Counted from the stretch's first letter, positions 16,401 to 26,760 are shown. The stretch is 64,000 bases of DNA from Sphingomonas jeddahensis (GCF_001981525.1 NZ_MPSB01000001.1:124001-188000), one strand, 5' to 3'. Translations and numbers: made by a program. The notes: generated by a model from the letters alone, not told the origin.

Positions 16401-19337
16401 ATGATCGCTTCTCCGCGCGCGCTTGCTGCGCCGTTCGCCGTCCTCTCGCTCCTCGCCATCGCTGCCGTTCCCGCGATCGGGCAACAGGCTGCGCGCAAAC
16501 CGGCCAAGGTCGCCGTCGCCAAGCCTGCGCCCGTTGCGGCGACGCAAAGCACGATCATCGATCCGGCCACGATTACCGTCGATACCGCCCCGTGGTTGTT
16601 CAAGGGATCGGACATCCCGCCCGATCCGGCATGGAACTTCGGCGCGCTGCCCAACGGTCTGCGCTATGCCGTGCGCAAGAACGGCGTGCCACCGGGGCAG
16701 GTCGCGGTGCGCGTGCGCATCGATGCGGGGTCGCTCAACGAGACCGATGAAGAGCGGGGCTATGCGCATCTGATCGAGCATCTGTCGTTCCGCGGATCGA
16801 AATATGTGCCGGACGGCGAGGCCAAGCGGGTGTGGCAGCGGTTTGGCGCGACCTTTGGCTCGGACTCCAACGCATCGACCACCCCGACGCAAACGGTTTA
16901 CAAGCTCGACCTGCCTGCCGCGACCGAGGCGAACCTGGACGAAAGCCTGAAGATTTTCGCCGGCATGATGGCGGAACCGGGCATCACCGCGCAGGGCCTT
17001 GCTGCCGAGCGGCCGGCGGTGCTCGCGGAGCAGCGCGAGGCGCCGGGGCCGCAGGTGCGGCTGTCCGATGCGCGCAACGCGCTGTTCTTCTCTGGGCAAC
17101 CGCTGGCGGACCGATCGCCGATCGGCAACGTCAAGACGCTGGAGGCGGCGACGCCGGAGAGCGTGCTGGCGTTCCACCGCCGCTGGTATCGCCCGGCGCG
17201 TACGGTGGTCATCATCTCGGGCGACATCGACCCGGCAATCGCGTCGCAGCTCGTGGTGAAGAACTTCGGTGGATGGCAGGGCACCGGCCCGAATCCGGCC
17301 GATCCCGATTTCGGCAAGCCCGATCCCAAGGGCACGCCGACCGCGACGCTCAACGAACCGTCGATCCCGCCGCTGGTGATCAGCGCGGTGCTGCGGCCGT
17401 GGACCTATCGTGATGATACGATCATCTTCAACCAGAAGCGCTTGGTGGATCTGGTGGCGATCCGGGTGATCAACCGCCGGCTGGAGAACCGGGCACGGGC
17501 AGGCGGGAGCTTCCTGCAGGCGAGCGTCGCGCTGGAGGACGTCGCCCGCTCGGCTAACGGCACCTTTGTGAGCATCCTGCCGATCGGTGACGATTGGGAA
17601 GCGGCGTTGAAGGACGTTCGCGCCGTGGTCGCTGATGCCATAGCGACGGCACCCAGCCAGGCCGAGGTGGATCGGGAAGTCGCCGAGTTCGAAGGCGCGA
17701 TGCGCAACGATGTCGAGACGGCGCGGGTCGAGGCCGGGTCGAAACAAGCGGACGACATGGTTCAAGCGCTCGATATCCGCGAAACCGTGGCGGGGCCGCA
17801 GGAATCGTACAACATCTTCCTCGACGCGAAGAAGAAGGGGATGTTCTCGGCGGCCGGCGCGTTCGAATCGACGAAGCGCGTGTTCAAGGGCGATGCCGAA
17901 CGCGCGATCGTCAACACCCGTGTCGCCGATCCCGGTGCCGCGGCGAAGCTGGCGGCCGCGCTGACCGCCGACGTATCCAACCTAGCCGGTCGCCGTGCCA
18001 GCCAAGCGAAGGTGAACTTCAAGGATCTTCCCAAGCTCGGCAAGCCTGGCACCGTCACGTCGCGCGAAGCGATTGCCGATCCCGGCATCGAGAAGGTCAC
18101 CTTCTCGAACGGCGTGCGGATGCTGATGTATCCGAATGTCTCGGAGACGGGGCGGGTGTATCTGCGCGTTCGTTTCGGCCGTGGCTATGGCGCGCTGCCG
18201 GCGGACAGGTCCACGGCGGCCTGGGCCGCGGAAAGCGCGCTGGTACAGAGCGGGATCGGCAAATGGAATCAGGGCGATCTCGACGCGCTGACCACCGGGC
18301 GGCGCATGGGTCTGAACTTCGACGTCACCGACGATGCGTTCGTGATGAACGCGATGACGACGCCGGGCGACTATGCCGACAATCTGGCGCTGATGGCGGC
18401 CAAGCTCGCGGCGCCGCGCTGGGACGCGGCGCCAGTGCTGCGCGCCAAGGCGGGGGCGCTGGCCGGCTATGCCGGGTTTGACTCCTCACCCGATGGCGTA
18501 CTGTCGCGCGACCTGGAGCGTAAGCTGCGCAACGGCGACCCCCGCTGGGGCCCGCCGACCCGCGAGGAGATCGAGGCGCTGACGCCGGAGGCATTCCGCA
18601 AGCTGTGGGAACCGCTGCTTGCCACCGGCCCGATCGAGGTGGACGTATTCGGGGACGTCAAGGCGGACGAAGCGATCGCTGCGGTGGGGCGCACCTTCGG
18701 GGCGCTGAAGCCGCGCACCGAAGCGCCGGTGGTGGCGCCAGGCGCCGCCTTCCCGGCGCACAATGATCGCCCGGTCGTGCTGACGCATGAGGGCGCCGAC
18801 ACGCAAGCGGCGGCCGTGATCGCCTGGCCGACCGGCGGGGGCAGCGCCGGCATTGCCGAAAGCCGCCGGCTCGACATCCTCGCCGCGATCTTCGGGGATC
18901 GGCTGTTCGATCGGCTGCGTTCGGTGGCGGGCGCCAGCTATAGCCCCAGCGCGGTCAGTCAATGGCCGCTTGGGCTGACGAGCGGCGGGCGCATCGTCGC
19001 GGTCGGCCAGGTCGCGCCGGACAATGTCGACCTGTTCTTCAAGCTCAGCCGCGAAATCGCCGCCGAACTGGTTTCTACCCCGGTGAGCGAGGACGAGCTT
19101 CGTCGCGCGATCGGGCCGATGATGCAGTATCTGGCGCGCGCGTCGTCGGGCAACCAGTTCTGGCTGTTGCAGGTGAGCGGCGGGGCGTATGATCCCAACC
19201 GGCTCGGCGGCGCGCGGACGCTGGTGAGTGACTATATGGAGATCACCCCGCAGACGCTGCAGGCCACTGCGGCCAAGTATCTCAGGCCCGAGAAGGACTG
19301 GACGCTGATGGTGCAGCCTAAGGCGGCGGCGAAGTAA
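16401..19337 (+). CDS. M16 family zinc metallopeptidase (exported, two-domain)
   Basis: 978 residues from ATG 16401. A signal peptide (about 1-28, ending AIGQQA) is followed by an Ala/Pro/Lys linker. The catalytic M16 domain has HLIEH (His123, His127) and the third zinc ligand in AAERPAVLAE (about Glu203), giving the inverted-zinc HxxEH-x76-E layout. A second, inactive M16 repeat fills the C-terminal half. Such proteins are pitrilysin/insulinase-like and degrade peptides in the periplasm. An in-frame ATG 13 codons upstream would put charged residues before the signal and is less likely. Confidence 0.93.
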   Translation: MIASPRALAAPFAVLSLLAIAAVPAIGQQAARKPAKVAVAKPAPVAATQSTIIDPATITVDTAPWLFKGSDIPPDPAWNFGALPNGLRYAVRKNGVPPGQVAVRVRIDAGSLNETDEERGYAHLIEHLSFRGSKYVPDGEAKRVWQRFGATFGSDSNASTTPTQTVYKLDLPAATEANLDESLKIFAGMMAEPGITAQGLAAERPAVLAEQREAPGPQVRLSDARNALFFSGQPLADRSPIGNVKTLEAATPESVLAFHRRWYRPARTVVIISGDIDPAIASQLVVKNFGGWQGTGPNPADPDFGKPDPKGTPTATLNEPSIPPLVISAVLRPWTYRDDTIIFNQKRLVDLVAIRVINRRLENRARAGGSFLQASVALEDVARSANGTFVSILPIGDDWEAALKDVRAVVADAIATAPSQAEVDREVAEFEGAMRNDVETARVEAGSKQADDMVQALDIRETVAGPQESYNIFLDAKKKGMFSAAGAFESTKRVFKGDAERAIVNTRVADPGAAAKLAAALTADVSNLAGRRASQAKVNFKDLPKLGKPGTVTSREAIADPGIEKVTFSNGVRMLMYPNVSETGRVYLRVRFGRGYGALPADRSTAAWAAESALVQSGIGKWNQGDLDALTTGRRMGLNFDVTDDAFVMNAMTTPGDYADNLALMAAKLAAPRWDAAPVLRAKAGALAGYAGFDSSPDGVLSRDLERKLRNGDPRWGPPTREEIEALTPEAFRKLWEPLLATGPIEVDVFGDVKADEAIAAVGRTFGALKPRTEAPVVAPGAAFPAHNDRPVVLTHEGADTQAAAVIAWPTGGGSAGIAESRRLDILAAIFGDRLFDRLRSVAGASYSPSAVSQWPLGLTSGGRIVAVGQVAPDNVDLFFKLSREIAAELVSTPVSEDELRRAIGPMMQYLARASSGNQFWLLQVSGGAYDPNRLGGARTLVSDYMEITPQTLQATAAKYLRPEKDWTLMVQPKAAAK

Positions 19338-19344
19338 GGCTAAG

Positions 19345-19373
19345 TCTCCATCCCCGCTTGCGGGGAGAAGGAG
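19345..19373. repeat. Half-element CCCCGCTTGCGGGG
   Basis: A 5-bp stem CCCCG/CGGGG with loop CTTG (19352-19365), flanked by TCTCCAT and AGAAGGAGG. It matches single arms of the elements at 33319 and 43686. It lies in the short convergent gap after the M16 gene and could help terminate both transcripts. Confidence 0.6.
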
Positions 19374-19397
19374 GTTGTTGTGTCGCCTCGCGGGTCA

Positions 19398-20303
19398 TCA
19401 GCGCCGCAGCGGTCGGCGCTCGCTCAGTTCGTTACGGATCGTCGTTGCTGCGACACCCGCCTCACCCATGGCGTGGCTGATCTGGTCGAGGCCCTTCACC
19501 ACGTCGCCGGCGGCGAACAGGCCGGGGAGCGTGGTGCGCTGATGTTCGTCGGTGACGATGCAGCCATCATCGGTTCCGCGCGCACCGGCGGCGAGCGCCA
19601 GTTCGGAGCGGGTCTCAGAACCGAGCGCCGGATAAACGCTATCGAAGGCCATGCGACCGCCAGCCGTGTCAAGCGCGAGGCGATCGCTCTCGATCGCAAA
19701 CCTACCACACGGCCCATCAACGCGGGTGACACCGGCAGCGTCGAGGGCAGCGGCGCATTCTTCGTCGAGCATATGCTCTGCATCGGGGGCGATTAGCGTC
19801 ACGTTCTTGGTATAGCCGCGCAGGAATAGCGCCTCGCGCATCCCGTGCGTGCCGGTGCCGATCACGCCCACGTTCTTGTCGGTGACCTCATATCCATCGC
19901 AAACCGGGCAGTAGCGCAGCAACCCGGCGGCGAGCGCCTTGTCATGCAGCGCCGTGTCCATCTTGGGCCGGTTGTTTACCACGCCGGTCGCGAGGAGGAC
20001 CGTGCGGGCCTTCAGCTCGAAGGCCTTGGTGCGGATGACGAACGTTTCGTCTGTTGGCTCGATCGCGGTCACGGTCGCGTTATGCGAGCGGACGCCGAAC
20101 GAGGCGGCCTGTTCGCGCATTCGGGCGAGCAAGTCGGGGCCGCTGATCCCGCCGGGAAAGCCGGCATGATTGTGCGTGCACGGGATCAATGCCGCACGGC
20201 TCGAGCCGCTGTCGAACAGCGCAATGTCGAGATGGAAGCGAGCGAGATAGATGGCTGCGGTAAGCCCGGCAGGGCCGCCGCCGATGATGACGCAATCGTG
20301 CAT
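19398..20303 (-). CDS. NAD(P)/FAD-dependent oxidoreductase, thioredoxin-reductase-like
   Basis: 301 residues with an N-terminal FAD Rossmann motif ([12 protein letters not shown]), a central redox pair CPVCDG in the place of the CATCDG of thioredoxin reductase, an NAD(P)-binding motif [10 protein letters not shown], and the FAD-binding end GLFAAGDVV. The glycine pattern of the NADPH motif is poor (THG in place of the usual GNS), so electron-donor use may differ. Related proteins reduce dithiols or belong to the ferredoxin-NADP reductase-like set. It diverges from the serine hydrolase gene. Confidence 0.88.
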   Translation of the reverse strand: MHDCVIIGGGPAGLTAAIYLARFHLDIALFDSGSSRAALIPCTHNHAGFPGGISGPDLLARMREQAASFGVRSHNATVTAIEPTDETFVIRTKAFELKARTVLLATGVVNNRPKMDTALHDKALAAGLLRYCPVCDGYEVTDKNVGVIGTGTHGMREALFLRGYTKNVTLIAPDAEHMLDEECAAALDAAGVTRVDGPCGRFAIESDRLALDTAGGRMAFDSVYPALGSETRSELALAAGARGTDDGCIVTDEHQRTTLPGLFAAGDVVKGLDQISHAMGEAGVAATTIRNELSERRPLRR

Positions 20304-20438
20304 TCTGGCGGGACGCTTCGGAACGTGGGTGGTTCCGGTTCTTTCTCTCTGCCGCCCGCGTCAAGAGCGGGAGGTCGGATTTGCAGAACGGTTGACGCTT
20401 GAACCGACACCGGTAACCCTGCGGCAAAAGGGGAACCG

Positions 20439-21956
20439 ATGATGATCCGCACGCTGACCGCTGCCTTGTTGCTCGCCACGCCTGCTGCCGTGCTGGCGCA
20501 AGCGGCGCCAGTGCCAGTGCCGCAGCCTGCCGCTCCTGCTTCGGTCGAGGCGCTGGAGCCGCAGCTTACCGGCTTTTTCGAGGCCTGGATGAAGCAGCAG
20601 CATGTGCCCGGCCTCGTCTATGGCGTGGTGAAAGATGGCCGGATGGTGCTGGTCCGCGGGTTGGGCGTGCAGGATGTCGCGAGCAAGCGGCCGGTGACGG
20701 CGGACAGTCGCTTCCGTATCGCCTCCATGTCCAAGGCGTTCACCGCCATGGCGATCCTGAAGCTGCGCGACGAGGAGCGACTTTCGCTCGCTGCTCCGGC
20801 CGACCGTTACGTGCCCGAGATGCGGGGATGGAGATATCCTACTGCCGACAGCCGCCGTATCCGCGTGGCTGACTTGCTCCACCACAATGCCGGCCTGGTC
20901 GAGGACAACCCTTGGGGCGATCGTCAGCAGCCACTGTCCGAACGCAGCTTCACCGCGATGCTGAAGGCCGGCGTGCCATTCGCGCAGGCGCCGGGGCTGA
21001 AGATGGAATATTCCAACCTTGGTTATGCCACGCTGGGCCGGATCGTCAGCAACGTCTCGGGCACGCGCTATCAGGACTATATCGGGCGCGAGATCATGGC
21101 GCCGCTGGGCATGACGGCAACCGGATACGACGTGCTGAACGGGCCGCAGGAGTTTCGCGCGCTCGGCTATCGATGGCAGGATAACGCGTGGGTGCGCGAG
21201 CCGGATATGGCCGATGGCGCGTTCGGCGCAATGGGCGGGGTGCAGACCAGCGCCAATGATTACTGGCGCTGGATCGCCTTCCTGCTCTCCGGCTGGCCGG
21301 CGCGCGACGATGCCGAGGCCGGGCCGGTGAAGCGTGCGACGGTGCGCGAGATCGTGGAAGGCGCCAACTTCGTCAGCGTGCAGGAGCGGCGCGGGCCGAG
21401 CGGCAACACGTGCCGCGCGCCGGTTGCTTATGCGATGGGCTGGTCGGTGGTGAACGACTGCGACTTGGGGCGGATCGTGACGCATAGCGGCGGCTATCCG
21501 GGCTATGGCTCGATCGTGATGATGCTGCCGGACACGGGCGTGGCCGTGTTTGCCTTCGCCAACCGCACCTATGCCGGGCCGGGGCGGCCGGTGGGGCAGG
21601 CGCTCTATGCGCTGCGCCAGGCGGGGCTGGCGACGGATCGAGCCGTGCCGGTATCGGCCGATCTGGCGCGGGCCTATACGATCGCGCGCGACGTGTGGCG
21701 GACGGGCGATCCAGCCAAGGCGCCGCTGGCCAACAATGTCGTGCTCGATCGCGATCTGGCGCGGCGGCGCAAGGATATCGCGGACCTCAGGAAGCAGGTC
21801 GGGACGTGCCGCACCGACGCGGCAATCGTGCCCTCGTCGGCGATGGAAGGGACGTTCACCTGGACGTGTGCGAGCGGTACGGTGAACGGCCGCGTGCAGC
21901 GGGCGCCGACGCCGGCGTTGAGTCTTCAGGTGTTGAGCTTTACCGCCGCGCAGTGA
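20439..21956 (+). CDS. Exported serine hydrolase, class C beta-lactamase fold
   Basis: 505 residues. The signal peptide runs to about residue 20 ([12 protein letters not shown]). Catalytic motifs of the penicillin-binding-protein/class C beta-lactamase fold are SMSK (Ser96, Lys99), YSN (191-193) and HSGG (349-352). An extra C-terminal domain of about 120 residues carries two cysteines (TCRTD, WTCAS) likely to form a disulfide. It is probably a periplasmic D-aminopeptidase or esterase; activity on antibiotics should not be assumed. AGGGG precedes the ATG. Its stop overlaps the GTG start of trmD. Confidence 0.9.
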   Translation: MMIRTLTAALLLATPAAVLAQAAPVPVPQPAAPASVEALEPQLTGFFEAWMKQQHVPGLVYGVVKDGRMVLVRGLGVQDVASKRPVTADSRFRIASMSKAFTAMAILKLRDEERLSLAAPADRYVPEMRGWRYPTADSRRIRVADLLHHNAGLVEDNPWGDRQQPLSERSFTAMLKAGVPFAQAPGLKMEYSNLGYATLGRIVSNVSGTRYQDYIGREIMAPLGMTATGYDVLNGPQEFRALGYRWQDNAWVREPDMADGAFGAMGGVQTSANDYWRWIAFLLSGWPARDDAEAGPVKRATVREIVEGANFVSVQERRGPSGNTCRAPVAYAMGWSVVNDCDLGRIVTHSGGYPGYGSIVMMLPDTGVAVFAFANRTYAGPGRPVGQALYALRQAGLATDRAVPVSADLARAYTIARDVWRTGDPAKAPLANNVVLDRDLARRRKDIADLRKQVGTCRTDAAIVPSSAMEGTFTWTCASGTVNGRVQRAPTPALSLQVLSFTAAQ

Positions 21957-22678
21957 CCTTCCATGCCACTGTCCTGACGCTCTATCCCGAGATGTTTCCC
22001 GGCCCGCTCGGCCATGCCATCGCGGGGCGGGCGCTCGCCGAGGGGCGCTGGTCGCTCGATCCGGTCAACATCCGCGATTTCACCACCGATCGGCACCGGA
22101 CGGTGGATGATACCCCGGCTGGCGGTGGGGCGGGAATGGTGCTGCGGGTCGACATTCTCGCCGCTGCGGTGGATGCGCAAGGGACGGGGCGGCCGGTGCT
22201 GGCGATGACGCCGCGGGGCAAGCCGCTGACCCAGGCACGGGTCCGCGAACTGGCGGCGGGGCCGGGTGCGGTGATCCTGTGCGGGCGGTTCGAAGGGTTC
22301 GACGAGCGGCTGTTCGAGGCCCGCGAGGTCGAGGAAGTGTCGATCGGCGACTATGTGCTGTCCGGCGGCGAGACGGCGGCGCTGGTGCTGCTCGATGCTT
22401 GCGTTCGGCTGCTTCCGGGCGTAATGGGCGCCGCTTCCAGTGGTGTCGAGGAAAGCCACGAAAGCGGCCTCCTCGAATATCCGCATTATACCCGACCTCA
22501 GCAATGGGAAGGGCGCACGATCCCCGAAGTGCTGCGATCGGGGGATCATGCGAAGATCGCCGCCTGGCGCCAGCGCCGGGCGGAGGAAGATACACGGCTA
22601 CGGCGGCCGGACCTTTGGGAGCGTCACGTTGGCGCTCGGGTCGGTCGCCCTCTGGCGCGCGGCGACGAACGGGAATGA
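21953..22678 (+). CDS. trmD: tRNA (guanine37-N1)-methyltransferase
   Basis: 241 residues. TrmD methylates G37 beside the anticodon, using S-adenosylmethionine bound in a trefoil knot, and prevents +1 frameshifts. Family blocks are [43 protein letters not shown] and LEYPHYTRP. The start is GTG 21953, which overlaps the hydrolase stop (GTGA), so TrmD is translationally coupled to an unrelated exported enzyme rather than to rimM. rplS follows four bases later. Confidence 0.96.
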   Translation: MTFHATVLTLYPEMFPGPLGHAIAGRALAEGRWSLDPVNIRDFTTDRHRTVDDTPAGGGAGMVLRVDILAAAVDAQGTGRPVLAMTPRGKPLTQARVRELAAGPGAVILCGRFEGFDERLFEAREVEEVSIGDYVLSGGETAALVLLDACVRLLPGVMGAASSGVEESHESGLLEYPHYTRPQQWEGRTIPEVLRSGDHAKIAAWRQRRAEEDTRLRRPDLWERHVGARVGRPLARGDERE

Positions 22679-22682
22679 AGTT

Positions 22683-23072
22683 ATGAACCTGATCCAGCAG
22701 CTCGAAGCCGAGCAGATCGCGAAGCTGACCGCGAACAAGAAGATCCCTGATTTCCGCCCCGGCGATACGCTGAAGGTCGGCGTGAAGGTGGTCGAGGGCG
22801 AGCGTACCCGCGTCCAGAACTACGAAGGCGTGTGCATCGCGCGTGCGAACAAGGGCATGGGCTCGTCGTTCACCGTCCGCAAGATCTCGTTCGGCGAGGG
22901 CGTCGAGCGCGTCTTCCCGCTGTATTCGCCAAACATCGATTCGATCGATGTCGTCCGCAAGGGCGCGGTGCGTCGTGCGAAGCTCTACTATCTGCGTGGT
23001 CGTACCGGTAAGTCGGCGCGTATCGCCGAACGCCGCGACAACCGTCCGGCAAAGGCCGAAGCCGCCGAGTAA
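22683..23072 (+). CDS. rplS: 50S ribosomal protein L19
   Basis: 129 residues, with the L19 signatures [29 protein letters not shown] and [13 protein letters not shown] followed by [21 protein letters not shown]. It sits at the 30S-50S interface. The tail is slightly extended ([13 protein letters not shown]). It follows trmD in the usual order and is closed by a strong terminator. Confidence 0.98.
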   Translation: MNLIQQLEAEQIAKLTANKKIPDFRPGDTLKVGVKVVEGERTRVQNYEGVCIARANKGMGSSFTVRKISFGEGVERVFPLYSPNIDSIDVVRKGAVRRAKLYYLRGRTGKSARIAERRDNRPAKAEAAE

Positions 23073-23100
23073 TCGGTCCGGTTCTTTGGGTTACGGAAAG

Positions 23101-23132
23101 GGCGTCGGTGGGAGACCACCGACGCCTTTTTT
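23101..23132 (+). terminator. Intrinsic terminator after rplS
   Basis: An 11-bp perfect stem GGCGTCGGTGG (23101-23111) with CCACCGACGCC (23116-23126), GAGA tetraloop, then six T. It is the clearest terminator in the window and ends the hydrolase-trmD-rplS unit. Confidence 0.95.
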
Positions 23133-23160
23133 CTTTGTTGGCGGCGGGGGGAGGAAGAAG

Positions 23161-23192
23161 CGGGGCCCCGGGTCAAGCCCGGGGTGACGAAG
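23161..23192. repeat. Single arm of the CCGGGGTGAC repeat family
   Basis: GGGGCCCCGGGTCAAGCCCG then GGGTGACGAAG matches the right arm at 9020-9052. No left arm is seen. It lies between the rplS terminator and the convergent channel gene. Confidence 0.8.
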
Positions 23193-23210
23193 AATAAAAG
23201 GCGTCCGCTA

Positions 23211-24239
23211 CTACACCGCCACGTCGCCGCGGACGATCTCGACGATGCGGTCGCCTGGTTCCACACGCCGCGCTGCGTCGTCGAAGTGCCCGACGCACAC
23301 GCCGTTCCGGAACAGGCGCACGCCGAGGCCGGTTGTAAGCTCGCGCAGGTGTCGGCCCACATCCTCCGGCGTGGCATCGCGTTCGCGCAGCGCGACGCGG
23401 CCGTCCACCGCGGCGAGGTCGGTCAGATATTCCGCCACATGCGGGCCGTTGGTCGAGCCGGCGAGCAGCAGCCCGGCGAAGCTGGCGGGGTTGATCACCA
23501 CATCGGCGCCGGCCTGACGGGCGAGCGCCTCGTTATCATCGGACTTGATCACCGCACTGATCCGCACGTGTTCGGACAAGCGCCGCGCGGTGAGCACGAT
23601 CAGGATCGTCGTGTCATCGCGTCCGGCCGAGACCATCAGCGTCGAGGCCTGGGCGATACGCGCGATCTTCAGCGTCTCGTCCCGCGTCGCATCGCCGTCG
23701 AGCACCACCGCGCCGCATTCCTCGGCATGGTCGAGCGCGTCGCGATTGCGGTCGATCACGACGATTGTGTCGACGTCCTTGCCGCGGCGGCAGAGCTCGC
23801 GCAGCGCCTCCGTGCCGCTGGTGCCATAGCCGGCGATGACGATATGTCCGGTCAATTGCCGCTGGATCACCTTCATGCGCCACCTCTGCCAGGTGCGTCG
23901 AAGCAGGAAATCATAAGCGGTCCCCAGGAAGATCAGCCACACGAACAGGCGGATCGGCGTCACCACGAAGGTGTCGAACAGCCGGGCGCTGTCCGTCACC
24001 GGCACGATGTCGCCATAGCCCACCGTCGTGACGGTAATCATGGTGAAATACAGCACGTCGATGAAGCTGATCGACCCGTCGATATTGTCGCGCAGCCCCT
24101 CACGATCGAACCAGTGGCCGCCGAGCGCCACGCCGACGAGGGCCAGCGCGAGGCCCACGCGCAACGCGAGGTTCGCCCAGTCGGACAGGCCACTGCGCTG
24201 CCGCAGGTGAAGATCCTTGGCCTGTTTGGTAAGACGCAT
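23211..24239 (-). CDS. Potassium channel protein with RCK/TrkA-N domain
   Basis: 342 residues from ATG 24239. Two transmembrane helices (about 23-41 and 88-110) flank a pore helix and the K+ selectivity filter TTVGYGD (71-77). A cytoplasmic RCK domain begins at GHIVIAGYGTSG (Rossmann GxGxxG at 137-142), and a C-terminal TrkA-C-like region ends the protein. Four subunits should form a ligand-gated K+ channel of the Kch/MthK type. The frame is open 34 codons further upstream, but that part is translated from a dispersed repeat and is not used. Confidence 0.9.
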   Translation of the reverse strand: MRLTKQAKDLHLRQRSGLSDWANLALRVGLALALVGVALGGHWFDREGLRDNIDGSISFIDVLYFTMITVTTVGYGDIVPVTDSARLFDTFVVTPIRLFVWLIFLGTAYDFLLRRTWQRWRMKVIQRQLTGHIVIAGYGTSGTEALRELCRRGKDVDTIVVIDRNRDALDHAEECGAVVLDGDATRDETLKIARIAQASTLMVSAGRDDTTILIVLTARRLSEHVRISAVIKSDDNEALARQAGADVVINPASFAGLLLAGSTNGPHVAEYLTDLAAVDGRVALRERDATPEDVGRHLRELTTGLGVRLFRNGVCVGHFDDAARRVEPGDRIVEIVRGDVAV

Positions 24240-24284
24240 CGGGGCCTCTTCTACCGATCCCCGCGCGACGATCCAGCCATCCTC

Positions 24285-24371
24285 TCCGTTCGCGCCGAGC
24301 GAAGTCGAGGCACAAACCCAATACGCCAGCGCACGTGGCATCTCCCTCGACTTCGCTTGGGACGAACGGGA
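24285..24371. repeat. Dispersed inverted repeat, CCGTTCG...CGAACGGG family
   Basis: Left arm CCGTTCGCGCCGAGCGAAGT then CGAGGC; right arm CCTCGACTTCGCTTGGGACG then AACGGG, inverted, with a spacer of about 33 bases. It is a diverged form of the elements at 3158 and 60054. It lies in the divergent promoter region between the K+ channel and the DPP4-like gene. Confidence 0.85.
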
Positions 24372-24436
24372 CGGGAACTTTGCGCTTGCCGCCGCTCCCC
24401 GCTAGTCCAACCCTACACATCAGCCGGGAAGAGTGA

Positions 24437-26689
24437 ATGCGCAAATGGATGGCGGCGATCGGGGCAGGGGCGGTGGTCTGGACGGCAAGCGCGGTGGCTG
24501 AGCCCGCGAAACCAGCCATGAGGCTGACACTGGAGCGGGTGTTCGCCAGCCCCGATCTGGGCGGCGGCCAGCCGCAGGCACTGCGCCTGTCGCCCGACGG
24601 CACGCTGCTCACGTCGGTTCGTCCGCGTGAGGACGAGCGCAATCGTTTCGACCTTTGGGCGATGGACACCCGCACCGGGCAATCACGGATGCTGGTCGAT
24701 TCGAAGAAGGTCGGCAGCGGCGCCGCACTTTCCGAAGCCGAGAAGATGCAGCGCGAGCGGGATCGATCGAAGACCGGCAAGACCGGCATCCTCGATTACG
24801 ACTGGTCGCCCGACGGCAAAACGATCCTGGTGCCGGTGGATGGCGAGCTGTTCATTGCCACGCTCGACGGCGAGGTGCGCAAGCTGGAGGGGAGCAAAGG
24901 CGCGCTCAATCCGGTGGTGAGCCCGCGCGGCGGTTTCGTGAGCTTCGTGCGCGACCAGAACCTCTGGGTTGGTGCAGCGGATGGCACGGCACGCGCGGTG
25001 ACCAAAGAAGGCGGGGGCACCGTTCACTTCGGCGAGGCAGAATTCGTCGCGCAGGAGGAAATGCATCGCCGCACCGGCTATTGGTGGTCGCCCGACGACA
25101 AATTGATCGCGGTCGAGCGGTTCGACGAGGCGCCGGTGCGCGTGTTCACCCGCGCGTCGATCGGCGCGACGGGCACCAGCATCTACGAACAGCGCTATCC
25201 CGCCGCAGGCACGCCCAATGTGCTGGTCGATCTCTTCATCATGAAGCCCGACGGATCGGGGCAGGTGAAGGTCGATCTCGGCGCAGAAAGCGGGACTGGG
25301 CGCGACATCTACCTCGCGCGGGTGGATTGGACGCCGGACGGCTCGGCGCTGCTGGTGCAACGTCAGTCGCGCGACCAGCGCACGCTGGACATGCTGCTGG
25401 TCGATCCCGCGACGGGCAAGTCGACGGTGATGTTTACCGAGCGCTCGGGCGAGAAGAGCTGGCTCAACCTGTCCGACGCCTATCGCCCGATGAAGGACGG
25501 CAGCCTAATCTGGCGCTCCGAGCGCGACGGCTTCGGGCATCTGTATCGCTGGAAGGCGGGTAGGTGGACGCAGCTGACCAAGGGCGAATGGGTGGTCGAT
25601 TCGTTGGTATCAGTGGACGAGACCGCCGGGCGGCTTGTGTTCACGGGTAACAAGGACGGCGTGCTTGAGCGGCATCTTTACGCGCTCGATCTGAACAAGC
25701 CGGATGCGGTTACTCGGCTCACCGAGGCGGGGTGGTTCACCGCGGGCGTGTCGGCCGATGCGACCGGCACCCGCTTCATCATCAGCCGCTCCAACCCGAC
25801 GCAGCCCAAGCAGACCTATCTCGCCGATGCAAGCGGCAGGCGTATCGCCTGGGTGAACGAGAATGCCGTGACGGGCGCGCATCCCTACGCCCCGTTCCTC
25901 GCCACGCATCGCCCGACCGAGTTCGGCACGATCAAGGCCGAGGACGGCACCCCGCTCCACTGGCAGATGATCACGCCGGTGCTGGAGAAGGGGAAGCGCT
26001 ACCCCGTCTTCTTCATGCATTATGGCGGCCCCGGCAGCCAGGACGTGGCGCGCGACTGGCCCGGCAACATGCCGCTGCGGCAATATCTGGCGCAGCAGGG
26101 CTGGATCGTCTTCCAGATCGACAATCGCGGCTCCGACAATCGCGGCAAGGCGTATGAGGATGCGATCTGGCATGCGATGGGGTCGGTCGAGGTGGCCGAC
26201 CAGCTTGCCGGGGCGGCCTATCTGAAGACGCTGCCGTTTGTCGATCCGGCGAAGATCGCGACCTATGGCTGGTCGTACGGTGGCTATCTGACGCTCAAGA
26301 TGATGGAGCAGCATCCCGGCGTATTCGCGGCCGGCATCTCGGGCGCGCCTGTGACCGACTGGGCGCTGTACGACACGCATTATACCGAGCGGTTCATGGG
26401 CGATCCGACGCGCGATGCGGCGGCTTATGCTGCCTCCAGTGCGCTGCCCGAGGCGACGAAGATCAGCGATCCGCTGCTGATCATGCACGGCATGGCGGAC
26501 GACAATGTGTTCCTCGACAACACCACGGCGTTCGCGGCGAAGATGCAGGCGGCGAACCGGCCGTTCGAGATGATGCTTTATCCCGGCAAAGCGCATGGCG
26601 CGGTGCGCGACGTCCATCCGTGGACGACGATGCTGGCGTTCCTGGATCGGACGGTAAAGAACAAGCCTGCCTCGTCACCCCGGCCTTGA
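24437..26689 (+). CDS. S9B dipeptidyl-peptidase (DPP4-like)
   Basis: 750 residues. A signal peptide (about 1-22, ending ASAVA) is followed by a beta-propeller and an alpha/beta-hydrolase domain. The catalytic triad is Ser613 (GWSYGG), Asp688 (MADDNV) and His720 (GKAHG). The paired Glu207-Glu208 (AQEEMH) matches the motif that grips the peptide N-terminus in DPP4, so removal of N-terminal dipeptides in the periplasm is expected. The last five codons and the stop come from the dispersed repeat that begins at 26672. Confidence 0.94.
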   Translation: MRKWMAAIGAGAVVWTASAVAEPAKPAMRLTLERVFASPDLGGGQPQALRLSPDGTLLTSVRPREDERNRFDLWAMDTRTGQSRMLVDSKKVGSGAALSEAEKMQRERDRSKTGKTGILDYDWSPDGKTILVPVDGELFIATLDGEVRKLEGSKGALNPVVSPRGGFVSFVRDQNLWVGAADGTARAVTKEGGGTVHFGEAEFVAQEEMHRRTGYWWSPDDKLIAVERFDEAPVRVFTRASIGATGTSIYEQRYPAAGTPNVLVDLFIMKPDGSGQVKVDLGAESGTGRDIYLARVDWTPDGSALLVQRQSRDQRTLDMLLVDPATGKSTVMFTERSGEKSWLNLSDAYRPMKDGSLIWRSERDGFGHLYRWKAGRWTQLTKGEWVVDSLVSVDETAGRLVFTGNKDGVLERHLYALDLNKPDAVTRLTEAGWFTAGVSADATGTRFIISRSNPTQPKQTYLADASGRRIAWVNENAVTGAHPYAPFLATHRPTEFGTIKAEDGTPLHWQMITPVLEKGKRYPVFFMHYGGPGSQDVARDWPGNMPLRQYLAQQGWIVFQIDNRGSDNRGKAYEDAIWHAMGSVEVADQLAGAAYLKTLPFVDPAKIATYGWSYGGYLTLKMMEQHPGVFAAGISGAPVTDWALYDTHYTERFMGDPTRDAAAYAASSALPEATKISDPLLIMHGMADDNVFLDNTTAFAAKMQAANRPFEMMLYPGKAHGAVRDVHPWTTMLAFLDRTVKNKPASSPRP

Positions 26690-26760
26690 GCCGGGGTCCC
26701 GCTGCCTTCCCGCGCGCGCAGAAGAAGAAGCGGACCCCGGCTCAAGTCCGGGGTGACGAA
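26672..26760. repeat. Dispersed inverted repeat, GTCACCCCGG/CCGGGGTGAC family
   Basis: Left arm TCGTCACCCCGGCCTTGAGC then CGGGGTCC; right arm GGACCCCGGCTCAAGTCCGG then GGTGACGAA. It is the cleanest two-armed copy of this family. The TGA inside CCTTGAGCC is used as the stop codon of the DPP4-like gene. Confidence 0.92.

Noticed and set aside
20439-21956. Antibiotic-resistance class C beta-lactamase
   Set aside because: The SxxK, YSN and HSGG motifs define only the fold. The extra C-terminal domain and the context fit a housekeeping esterase or peptidase better.
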